From Pedobacter sp. D749 (GTDB taxonomy: Bacteria > Bacteroidota > Bacteroidia > Sphingobacteriales > Sphingobacteriaceae): a stretch of DNA of 64,000 nt. This document shows, piece by piece, positions 33,501 to 42,183 of this stretch. The stretch lies in NCBI RefSeq assembly GCF_019317285.1, contig NZ_CP079218.1:2790001-2854000 (forward strand), read 5' to 3'. The translations under genes and the position numbers were made by a program. How positions within the stretch are numbered: position 1 is the first letter of the stretch; every line of letters begins with the position of its first letter. The notes beneath the pieces are model-generated. The model did not search any database, had not been told where the DNA came from, and worked only from the letters and a program-made list of their open reading frames with translations.

Positions 33501-34766
33501 ATGAAAATGATGACGAGAATTATAGTTGTAGGCGGCGGATTCGCCGGAATTAATCTGATAAAAGGACTGGCTGGTAAAAAAGGGATTGAAGTAGTATTAG
33601 TAGATAAGAATAATTATCATTTTTTTCCGCCGCTCCTGTACCAGGTAGCCACCGCATTTATTGAGCCATCCAACATCACCTACCCTTTTCGAAAAATGTT
33701 TCAGGGAAAACAAAATGTGCGCTTCTATAATGGAACATTGCTAAGTGTTGATGATGAGGAAAAACAAATCATCACCGATAGCGGGAGGCTCAACTATGAC
33801 TTTTTAGTGTTGGCCATGGGTACCGAAACCAATTTCTACGGCCTGGAAACCTTGAAAACGAAAGCTTTGCCAATCAAAACAATTGAAGATGCGCTGTATC
33901 TGCGCAATCATTTGTTAATGAATATGGAAAAAGCCGTTAAAACAACCAACCCGCAAGAACGGACCAAGCTGCTTAACCTTGTTATTGCAGGAGGCGGGCC
34001 AACCGGTGTTGAATTGGCCGGCATGGCAGGCGAAATGAGCAAAAGTATTTTTCGCAAAGATTATCCTGAACTGGGTGAAGCTGCAGGAAACATCTACCTG
34101 GTAGGTTCAGGAGATAAACTGTTAGGCCCCATGAGCAAAAAGGCACAACAGGAATCTTATAAACAATTGTTTAAATTAGGGATTCAAATCAAATTGGGGG
34201 TGGCTGTTCAGGATTATATGAATGACGAGGTGATCCTTTCCAACGGGGAAAAGATCAGTACCTGTTCCCTTATCTGGGCATCGGGAGTTGTCGCAGCCAA
34301 TGTGAACGGTTTGCCTGATGAATCCAGGGGTCGGGGAGGAAGATTAAAGGTTGATGAATATAACAGCATTTCAGGGATTGATAGCATTTTCGCCATTGGT
34401 GACATCTGCTGTCAAACTACAGACAAACATTATCCTGAAGGTCATCCGCAACTGGCACAGGTGGCCATACAGCAGGGTGAGTTACTTGCAGCTAACCTGG
34501 TGAATTTGACAGATAATAAAAGGATGAAGCCTTTCACCTATGTAAACAAAGGAAGTATGGCTATTATCACTAAATATCATGCCGTTGTAGACCTTCCATT
34601 TGGTTCTTTTAAGGGCTACTTCGCCTGGCTAACCTGGCTGTTCGTACACATCATACCTATAGCAGGGTTCAGGAACAAGGCAAAACTGGCATACAACTGG
34701 ATTTGGAGTTTTCTAACGAATGATCCCAACCTGCGATTGATTATACGCGCAAAAAAGGACCTTTAA
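33501..34766 (+). CDS. Type II NADH dehydrogenase (NDH-2)-like flavoprotein
   Basis: This 421-residue protein starts with an FAD Rossmann motif (IIVVGGGFAGINLIKGLA, residues 5-22). The stretch NNYHFFPPLLYQVATAFIEP, a second nucleotide motif VIAGGGPTGVELAG (about 157-170), and the FAD-binding IFAIGDIC near residue 295 complete the two-dinucleotide-fold plan. The C-terminal segment FKGYFAWLTWLFVHIIPIAG is a membrane anchor. NDH-2 passes electrons from NADH to quinone without pumping protons. Being within an efflux operon is unusual; it may support redox balance under the same stress. Confidence 0.9.
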   Translation: MKMMTRIIVVGGGFAGINLIKGLAGKKGIEVVLVDKNNYHFFPPLLYQVATAFIEPSNITYPFRKMFQGKQNVRFYNGTLLSVDDEEKQIITDSGRLNYDFLVLAMGTETNFYGLETLKTKALPIKTIEDALYLRNHLLMNMEKAVKTTNPQERTKLLNLVIAGGGPTGVELAGMAGEMSKSIFRKDYPELGEAAGNIYLVGSGDKLLGPMSKKAQQESYKQLFKLGIQIKLGVAVQDYMNDEVILSNGEKISTCSLIWASGVVAANVNGLPDESRGRGGRLKVDEYNSISGIDSIFAIGDICCQTTDKHYPEGHPQLAQVAIQQGELLAANLVNLTDNKRMKPFTYVNKGSMAIITKYHAVVDLPFGSFKGYFAWLTWLFVHIIPIAGFRNKAKLAYNWIWSFLTNDPNLRLIIRAKKDL

Positions 34767-34836
34767 ACATCATAGTATAAATTACAGCAATCACTGTTTA
34801 TGCTGATGCCTTAGTTATATCTTAATTCACTAAATT

Positions 34837-37164
34837 ATGCGCACCCATACGTTTTCATTTCATTCCAATCCAACGATTGATCGTTTGATAAAGAGCGATT
34901 TTTCATTCAGGCCACTCGAAAACTACCTGAAAAAATTAAACCGCTCTTCACCGATTAGAATGAGAATGATAGATGAGCTGATTGAAACGCTGCAACCATA
35001 TTTAACTGGTAACAAGGACAATTCGCCCTTGCTTCCCGGCACTGACGACCAATCCTTATTTGATTTAATTTACCTGGCACTGAACCCGTTACTTGCAGAT
35101 GAACGTAATTGTTTTTTGGCAATAGCCTCGCCATTGCCGGGGAAAATACATTATTGTACAGACGCATTTAATGATCTTTTTAAAAATGGTATGGCAAAAG
35201 CAAAAAGCGTTGGCGGTACAGATCCGGAAGTAAATTTGTTAAATGAATATAAGAATTATATCTACCGCCTGATTTTAAGCCAATGTTATCACTTTTCCTT
35301 TCAGATACTGGAACCAGGACATTATACCTATACTAACCCTGAAACCGGGCTGGAAGAATATTACAAGGTAAATATAGATACCAGATTCATAGAGGTGGTG
35401 GTTACAGGTGAGTTGCCTGATGTCACGATGGATAGTATCATCAATGCCGGCCCTGCCCGCATAGACCCATTAACAATACTGGAAAAGATTTTACCATTGC
35501 ACTTTTTTAAACTATCCGGTTTTGCCGTAATTACGCTGGAAAACATTACTGATACCTTCGCAATTGATCAAATCAGAAACGAACTTGTAAACCATGAAAA
35601 CGAAGATCACATCTACCAGCAGGTGATTAAAAGTTTAAGTGTCCTATCCGGCAACAATGCTGTCCATTTTAGTTTAAAACCTTTGACCAGATTAAACAAT
35701 GAGACAATTGTGGATATCAACCCGAAAATACACAGTTTCATGATGGATTTAGCCGAACAATTTGAAGACGAAATAATGCTTCAATCACTCTTCAGGGGCT
35801 ACCAGGAAAATCCGGTTACGTATTACTTTTCTTCAGCCAATAATGCTGGAAACAATTTTGAAATTCCGATTCATGATCTTTTGGAATCAAAAAAAGTTAA
35901 AGTATATGCTTGTCTGCCGCTACTTTTCAAACAAAAGGTTGTTGGCATTTTGGAAATATATGCTTTCAAAGAGGTATTATTCTTTGAAAACATCCTGGCG
36001 AAAATAGCCGTAGCATTGCCCTTACTCAGCCAGTTAACAAAAAATAGTGCCGATCACTTTTCAGATCAGATCAATGATGTTGTGCGGCAACACTTCACTG
36101 TTCTGCAACCGGCCGTCCTGTGGAAATTCCATCTTGCGGCCTGGAATTACCTGCAAAAAGAGCAGAACATGGAAGCCGGAGCCGCCATAGAATCTATCAC
36201 ATTTGATGACGTTTATGCTATTTATGGCGCAATTGACATCAAAGATTCTACACTAAAACGTAATGAGGCACTATTGAAGGACATTCATAACATGCTGGAT
36301 GAATCCATAAGCATATCAAACAAGCTGATCATTGCCGGGTATCCTGCCGAAAAGATTAAAACATCATGTGTTAAATTCAAATCCAAATACCAGCATGCGG
36401 TTACCTTAAAGGACGAAATAGCTATTTTAACCTTTCTACGCCTTTATTTGAAACCACTCTTAATGCCCCTGGCAGAAGAAGAGCCGGATTATCTGGCTTA
36501 TGCTAACGCTTATCTGGAACAGGTTGATAATGGAAATGGCAAAAGCCATGTTAACCGTAACATTTTAGAGCAAAAAATCGGGCAGTTAAATGAGGATATA
36601 ACGGGATTTATGGCAGGGATGATCGGGGATTTGCAGCAGCTACATCCTGGCTACATTAAAACATTTAGAACTGACGGAGTAGAAAGTGATATTTACATCG
36701 GTCAATCCATTACACCGAGGTTAAATTTAGATGGCGGTAAAATCCGGGCATATCGGGCTTTGCAGCTTCGTTATATGGCATTGATTGCAAAGTATACCAA
36801 TCAAATGTCACTGCTATCCCCCTCTGCGCTAACCACTACACAACTCATCTTTGCACCCGGCACACCCATTACCATTACTTTCCGTAATGATGAAAAGCGG
36901 TTTGATGTGGAAGGAGCAGATAACATCAATTATGAAATAATTAAAAAGCGAATCGATAAGATATGCATTAAAGGAAAAACCGAAAGGTTGAATCAACCCG
37001 GTAAAATTGCTATTGTATATCAGGATGATGACATTAAAACGGAGTATTTGCATCTCATAAGCGTATTACACGAAGAAGGGATCTTGCGTGAAAATGTGGA
37101 GGTTTTGCACCTGGAAGACTTGAAAGATGTTTTTGGCTTAATGGCGATCCGGGTAGAGATTTAA
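34837..37164 (+). CDS. GAF-domain-containing hypothetical protein
   Basis: This 775-residue soluble protein has a GAF-like domain at about 285-405 (VKVYACLPLLFKQKVVGILEIYAFKEV), helical regions on both sides, and a C-terminal part (about 600-775) with no recognised output domain: no kinase, HTH or cyclase motif. The family of the rest is unknown. It follows NDH-2 by 70 bases on the same strand and may belong to the same transcript. A sensor role is inferred only from the GAF domain. Confidence 0.6.
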   Translation: MRTHTFSFHSNPTIDRLIKSDFSFRPLENYLKKLNRSSPIRMRMIDELIETLQPYLTGNKDNSPLLPGTDDQSLFDLIYLALNPLLADERNCFLAIASPLPGKIHYCTDAFNDLFKNGMAKAKSVGGTDPEVNLLNEYKNYIYRLILSQCYHFSFQILEPGHYTYTNPETGLEEYYKVNIDTRFIEVVVTGELPDVTMDSIINAGPARIDPLTILEKILPLHFFKLSGFAVITLENITDTFAIDQIRNELVNHENEDHIYQQVIKSLSVLSGNNAVHFSLKPLTRLNNETIVDINPKIHSFMMDLAEQFEDEIMLQSLFRGYQENPVTYYFSSANNAGNNFEIPIHDLLESKKVKVYACLPLLFKQKVVGILEIYAFKEVLFFENILAKIAVALPLLSQLTKNSADHFSDQINDVVRQHFTVLQPAVLWKFHLAAWNYLQKEQNMEAGAAIESITFDDVYAIYGAIDIKDSTLKRNEALLKDIHNMLDESISISNKLIIAGYPAEKIKTSCVKFKSKYQHAVTLKDEIAILTFLRLYLKPLLMPLAEEEPDYLAYANAYLEQVDNGNGKSHVNRNILEQKIGQLNEDITGFMAGMIGDLQQLHPGYIKTFRTDGVESDIYIGQSITPRLNLDGGKIRAYRALQLRYMALIAKYTNQMSLLSPSALTTTQLIFAPGTPITITFRNDEKRFDVEGADNINYEIIKKRIDKICIKGKTERLNQPGKIAIVYQDDDIKTEYLHLISVLHEEGILRENVEVLHLEDLKDVFGLMAIRVEI

Positions 37165-37975
37165 AATTTAGTGCCAAAGGAAATTGATTAAAAACATACA
37201 GACGGCAAATAAGGAGAAACTTTTTCACCTAATCAATTATGCTAAAATCCCGAACAGCCGTTTATTGCCTTTTTTACCCGGCCTGCTCCGACACAGCTGT
37301 ACACCAACAATACCTTACGGCAACTCTCTCCTTACCTCTTATTGAGTTATTGTTTACCCGCCAATCCGAAGCAAGGTAAATCTTTGACCTACCTGATCTA
37401 CAACAAGGCTACAACTCAACCGAAGTAAGGGTGAAGTAGTGTGCAAGCAAGCCATACGCTAACCTGGCCGGAAGGCGGCTTAAACGTGGGGTAAATGTGG
37501 CGTGAAGGTGGAATTTGGATATTTTTTTTGGGAGATTTTTAATCAGATGGATTAAACTGGGTGATTACCCCTTTTGGTTATGCTAAGATACGAAAATTAT
37601 GGCTAGCCGGAATGGAGTTATTGAAATTAGCGGGCAAACGGGACTTTGTTTTTTTACAAACGCGGAATTAAGACTATGTTGAGAAAGGTGAAATTTTAAC
37701 TTCTAAAATTTTAGAATTTTTCAGTTACCTAAAGAAATACTCCTTTAAATGATCAAAAACTCTAATCAAAAACCCGAATATTGATTTGATTAGTGAAATG
37801 AGTTTATGATAATCATTAATTAAAAAATAAATTCTTAGAAGCCGTATAACGGATTTGACCTTAATGTTTCCAAGCGTTGCTTATTATCAGCTATTGAGGG
37901 AAGTGATAAAACTGTGGGCAACTGTTGTTAATTTTTTAATTACGTAAATGAAAAATCTTGATCTTTACTATATTT
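37165..37975. other. Intergenic region with repeat fragment
   Basis: There is no convincing gene in 800 bases. A partial copy of the C/D repeat starts at 37239, followed by about 200 bases of different GC-richer sequence (to about 37500), and then AT-rich sequence. Confidence 0.6.
37239..37294 (+). repeat. Interspersed repeat, partial copy E
   Basis: It shares GCTAAAATCC, GAACAGCCGTTTATT and TTACCCGGCCTGCTCC with copies C and D, then diverges abruptly. Confidence 0.8.
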
Positions 37976-40474
37976 ATGAAAAAAAGAAAAATGAAGGATT
38001 GGTTTAGGCAAAATCGTACACACTTTTTAATCGGAACCCTGTTTATAGCTATATGTTTTGTTTATTTCAATCCATCGTTTTTAGGTAAATCACTCGGACA
38101 GAACGACGTGACAAGAGCACAGTCTACCCAGACCGAAATCAACGAGTATAAGAAGAAAGGTGAAACTATCCTGTGGACAAATCAAATACATGCAGGAATG
38201 CCAACATTTCAAATTTGGGCGCCATATCCTAATAATGTAACCACATGGATTGTAAATGCCATCAACTATACTTTTCCAAAACCAACAGGAACTGTTTTGC
38301 TTTTAATGTTTGGAACCTATCTGCTTTTTTCAGTGCTTAAGCTTAAGCCATGGTTAGCAGGCCTTGGTGCACTGGCCTTTACTTTTTCATCGTACAATAT
38401 CATTCTGCTGGCCGCCGGGCATGCTAATCAGGTATTTGCTATCGCTTTTTTTGGTCCCGTAATCGCGGGTATTATTTTGATCTTCCGAAAAGAGTACTTA
38501 TTAGGTACTGCATTAGCTGCTTTGTTTATTGCACTGGAGATTAGGGCGAACCATCTCCAAATGACCTATTACCTAATGCTTGCCCTTTTGATGTTTGTTA
38601 TTTTGGAAGCATATCACGCATTTAAGACCAAATACACGAAGGACTTCTTCAAATCAATTGGATGTGCAGCATTCGCAACTTTATTAGCGGTTACGGTAAA
38701 CGCCTCTTCACTGTGGAGTACCTATGACTATGGTAAAGAAACCATTCGTGGTAAGTCAAATCTTACACAACAGAATACAGAACCAAATACCGGATTACCA
38801 AAAGACTACGCATATCAATGGAGCCAAGGGGTAAAGGAATGCCTCACTTTCTTAATTCCCAATGCATACGGGGGAAGTTCAAGAGGGCATGCAAATCCTG
38901 AATCAAATGTTGCAAGAACTTTAATTGGTTTAGGAGCTGCAAAAGATCAAGCTGCGAATATTTCAGGTAGTTTATCGCTGTATTGGGGTGACAAACCTTT
39001 CACGGAGGGGCCATTTTATTTTGGTGCTTCAATATGTTTTTTATTTACACTCGGATTATTGATTGTGCAAGGCCGTATGAAATGGTGGCTCTTGGCAGTC
39101 ATCATTTTGACCATGCTGCTATCATTTGGCAGAAACTGGCCTTTTCTTTCGGACCTTTTCTTTGATTATTTTCCATTATATAACAAATTTCGAGCGGTTG
39201 AGTCAATTCTTGCTTTGGGATCCTTATGCTTTATAATGTTAGCATTACTGGCTATTAACGAAGTTACAATTAATTTTGACAAGCTGATTCTACTTAGAAA
39301 GTCTAAGATAGCATTAGCTGTAACTGGCAGTTTATGTTTATTGATCTTAGTCATACCTGATTTAATTTTATCTTTCAAAACCAACGATCATATCAATTTT
39401 ATAGCTCAGATAAAGCAAGCATATGGTGTTGATAATGATATAGCTCAATCTATTGGAAATGCTCTTATTGCTGATAGAAAAGCAGCTGCACAGTCTGATG
39501 CCTTTAGGTCATTAATATTTATTTTAATAGGATTCGGATTATTATGGGCATACCTCAAAAATAAGTTAGCTGTTACATCATTTTCAGTTGCTATGTTATT
39601 CGTTGTATTAATTGATTTATGGAGTGTTGATAAAAGATACTTAAGTGATGAAAATTTTACCGCGCAAGTAGACGTAGAGTTACCTCAACTTCGGGAGGTT
39701 GATAAACAGATTAGACTAGACAGCGATCCAAACTACAAAGTGATTGATTTAACGCAAAATATCTTGAGTGATAGCAATACACCTTACTTTCACAAATCAA
39801 TCGGTGGGTATTCTGCAGTAAGATTGAAAAGATTTGAGGAATTAATTGCAGTTAATTTTAGTGAAACGATCAACTTAAACATACTTGGAATGCTAAATAC
39901 GAAATATATCATCACTGCCGTAGACAAATCCCCACTACTTAAAAGCGAATTGAACCCATCAGCTTGTGGTCATGCATGGTTTGTGAGCAACGTTAAATAT
40001 GTTAAAAATGCTGATCAGGAAATGGCTGCCATAAAAAACTTCTCACCAAAGAATGAAGCTATCGTTCACGAGGAATTTAAACACCAAATTAGCCTAAAAT
40101 CCTGGTTGCCGACTCTAAGTAAAGGCATTATAAAATTGGTAAGTTATTCACCAGATCATCTGGTTTATCAAAGTTCTTCCACATCCGCAAACATTGCAAT
40201 ATTTTCTGAAATATATTACGCCAAAGGATGGAAAATGTTAATTGACGGGGTTGAAAAGCCGTATTTTAGGGCAAATTATATCTTGAGAGCAGCACAAATT
40301 CCTGCTGGCAATCATAATATTGAGTTTGTGTTTCACCCTAATTCATACTATACAGGCGAAAAAATATCGTTAGCAGGCTCTTTTTTACTTATGATTTTAT
40401 TAGTTGGTGTAAGCGTCAAGGGGGTTAGCCGAACAAAATATATCAAGATTGAAAAAAAAGATGAACAAAATTAA
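37976..40474 (+). CDS. YfhO-like polytopic membrane protein
   Basis: The ATG at 37976 is taken over the TTG at 37958, giving about 832 residues. At least ten transmembrane helices are spread through the first 560 residues. A soluble C-terminal part contains YYAKGWKMLIDGVEKPYFRANYILRA and IPAGNHNIEFVFHP, followed by a last helix. This is the hallmark ending of the YfhO family, whose members add sugars to surface polymers by lipid-linked transfer. It resembles the Bacteroidota form in length. Neighbours give no hint of the acceptor. The gene lies alone. Confidence 0.75.
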   Translation: MKKRKMKDWFRQNRTHFLIGTLFIAICFVYFNPSFLGKSLGQNDVTRAQSTQTEINEYKKKGETILWTNQIHAGMPTFQIWAPYPNNVTTWIVNAINYTFPKPTGTVLLLMFGTYLLFSVLKLKPWLAGLGALAFTFSSYNIILLAAGHANQVFAIAFFGPVIAGIILIFRKEYLLGTALAALFIALEIRANHLQMTYYLMLALLMFVILEAYHAFKTKYTKDFFKSIGCAAFATLLAVTVNASSLWSTYDYGKETIRGKSNLTQQNTEPNTGLPKDYAYQWSQGVKECLTFLIPNAYGGSSRGHANPESNVARTLIGLGAAKDQAANISGSLSLYWGDKPFTEGPFYFGASICFLFTLGLLIVQGRMKWWLLAVIILTMLLSFGRNWPFLSDLFFDYFPLYNKFRAVESILALGSLCFIMLALLAINEVTINFDKLILLRKSKIALAVTGSLCLLILVIPDLILSFKTNDHINFIAQIKQAYGVDNDIAQSIGNALIADRKAAAQSDAFRSLIFILIGFGLLWAYLKNKLAVTSFSVAMLFVVLIDLWSVDKRYLSDENFTAQVDVELPQLREVDKQIRLDSDPNYKVIDLTQNILSDSNTPYFHKSIGGYSAVRLKRFEELIAVNFSETINLNILGMLNTKYIITAVDKSPLLKSELNPSACGHAWFVSNVKYVKNADQEMAAIKNFSPKNEAIVHEEFKHQISLKSWLPTLSKGIIKLVSYSPDHLVYQSSSTSANIAIFSEIYYAKGWKMLIDGVEKPYFRANYILRAAQIPAGNHNIEFVFHPNSYYTGEKISLAGSFLLMILLVGVSVKGVSRTKYIKIEKKDEQN

Positions 40475-40677
40475 TTTCAAAACCGGATTAATACCATGCA
40501 TTTAGTTTAGAATTAATTTTTGAGTAACACCTTTTTAGTGTAATAATCTTTCTAAAAGTATAATCAAAAAACGGTCGGATTTTAAGGCGGACTTGCGTAT
40601 TACTAATTAACAAGTGAGTTTGATACCTATAAGACTCTTGTAAATCAAACTGCTATAAATTAGCTAATAAAATGTAG

Positions 40678-41778
40678 CTATCTATTTAATGTGTATTTCA
40701 TCCAACTCGTCATTTCCTTCATGGCTATTGGCGAAAATGATTCATTTATTTCTTTATATTCCTTAGGCAAACCAGTGTTAGATGTTTGAAATAGGTGGTT
40801 TAAGTTAGGAAGTTCTTTGATGGTTACATTTGTATTACCAGATTCTTTCAAGATTCTTTCCCATTCAGGTAGATTTTCTTTTGCTAACACCTGAAGGTCT
40901 TTGGAGCCATTAAGAGCTAAAACGGGGCATTTTATATGTTTTATGTAATCCTCGGGCTTGAACCTTAAAAAATTGACCATCCAGGGCTTTAAAATACCTG
41001 TTACTTGTGCATTTACATATTCATCATAGGTCATATTTTTTGGTTTATCTGGGTCATTGCGAGCAATACCTTGGATATATTCCACCATTTTACTTTTTAA
41101 AACCAGGTCGTTTGTATATTTCTTTACAATTTCAAATGCTCCTTGGTTTGCTTTTTGAGAAATTTCTATACTAGAGTCATCAAGTCCTCTCATTTTGGCA
41201 AGGGCCTTTTGTTGATGTAACAAGATTTTATCGCCTGCGATGCTTGGACCGGCTAACGACACAATGAATGCAATGTTCGGTGAACTTGATGCCACGATGG
41301 AAGCTATTAAACCACCTTCGCTATGCCCTATTAAACCTATATTATTTTTTTGTATGTCCTTTCTGGTTAAAAGATAATTTAAAGCCGCACGTACATCCTC
41401 TGCAAAGTCAAAAGAATTTGCAGAATCAAAATCACCTTCAGACTCCCCTACTCCTCTTTTATCAAACCTAAATACTGCAAAACCATTTCTGGTTAGGTAA
41501 TTTGAGACATCTAAAAATGGTTTATGGCTGCCAAATTCTTCATTCCTGTTATTTTTGCCATTTCCGCTTATTAAAATAACAGCAGGAAATCTCCCACGTT
41601 TACCGGGGAGTGACAGCGTTCCTGCAAGAGTGATATTATCCTTAGCATTTTTAAAATAGACGTTCTCTGAAATTGTATCAAATGAGGGTTGTTTCTTTGC
41701 TTTGCCTTCTTGGTAACAGCCAATGATAAATAGGAAACAAATTAGAAATGAGGTGGTATTAATGCGTTTTTTCATCAA
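40678..41778 (-). CDS. Secreted alpha/beta hydrolase
   Basis: This 366-residue protein has a lipoprotein-type signal (CFLFIIGC, Cys21). The alpha/beta core holds the oxyanion-type LISGNG, the FDKRGVGESEG loop, the nucleophile elbow GHSEGG (about residue 150), the acid Asp in NGSKDLQV and the His in LPNLNHLF, so the catalytic triad is complete. Related enzymes are called alpha/beta hydrolases or S9-like lipases; the substrate is unknown. It is convergent with the YfhO-like gene and faces a 400-base gap upstream. Confidence 0.85.
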   Translation of the reverse strand: MMKKRINTTSFLICFLFIIGCYQEGKAKKQPSFDTISENVYFKNAKDNITLAGTLSLPGKRGRFPAVILISGNGKNNRNEEFGSHKPFLDVSNYLTRNGFAVFRFDKRGVGESEGDFDSANSFDFAEDVRAALNYLLTRKDIQKNNIGLIGHSEGGLIASIVASSSPNIAFIVSLAGPSIAGDKILLHQQKALAKMRGLDDSSIEISQKANQGAFEIVKKYTNDLVLKSKMVEYIQGIARNDPDKPKNMTYDEYVNAQVTGILKPWMVNFLRFKPEDYIKHIKCPVLALNGSKDLQVLAKENLPEWERILKESGNTNVTIKELPNLNHLFQTSNTGLPKEYKEINESFSPIAMKEMTSWMKYTLNR

Positions 41779-42183
41779 ATATGGATATTAAGGGCAAATG
41801 GAATGTTAATTAAACAGCTACCTTAAAACATAAAACTTTCATTTAAGACGAGAGCGATTAAATTATGGTTGCATGGTTCCTACTTTAAACTTTTCAAGGT
41901 AAACAAACACAGCGATGAATTAGAAATTTGAACACATTCATGCTAAAGCCTTGATTCGCAAACCTTGCTTATCAAAAAACGGTGAGATACTGATAATTTA
42001 TCGCAATTATTTTTTAAGTTTTGTGATCTGTTAATACCAAAATTATATTTGATTTCATCGTTGTATGCCTTGACTGTGATCCATACCTTTTTTCTTTTTC
42101 TTCTTAAGTTTTTAGAGGTTCAATCGTATTTGCCTATCCTTACCTTAAAGCAAGATTTTACTTTTGAGACAACCTCATCTTTT
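41779..42183. other. Intergenic region, nothing recognised
   Basis: These 405 bases between two leftward genes contain no gene or strong repeat. Only the tail GAGACAACCTCATCTTTTTC (42165-42184), near the end of the S9 gene, resembles the ends of the long repeats at 3.7 and 22.9 kb. Confidence 0.5.

Noticed and set aside
37300..37500. Possible gene remnant in the GC-richer stretch after repeat copy E
   Set aside because: No frame stays open or resembles a known protein.
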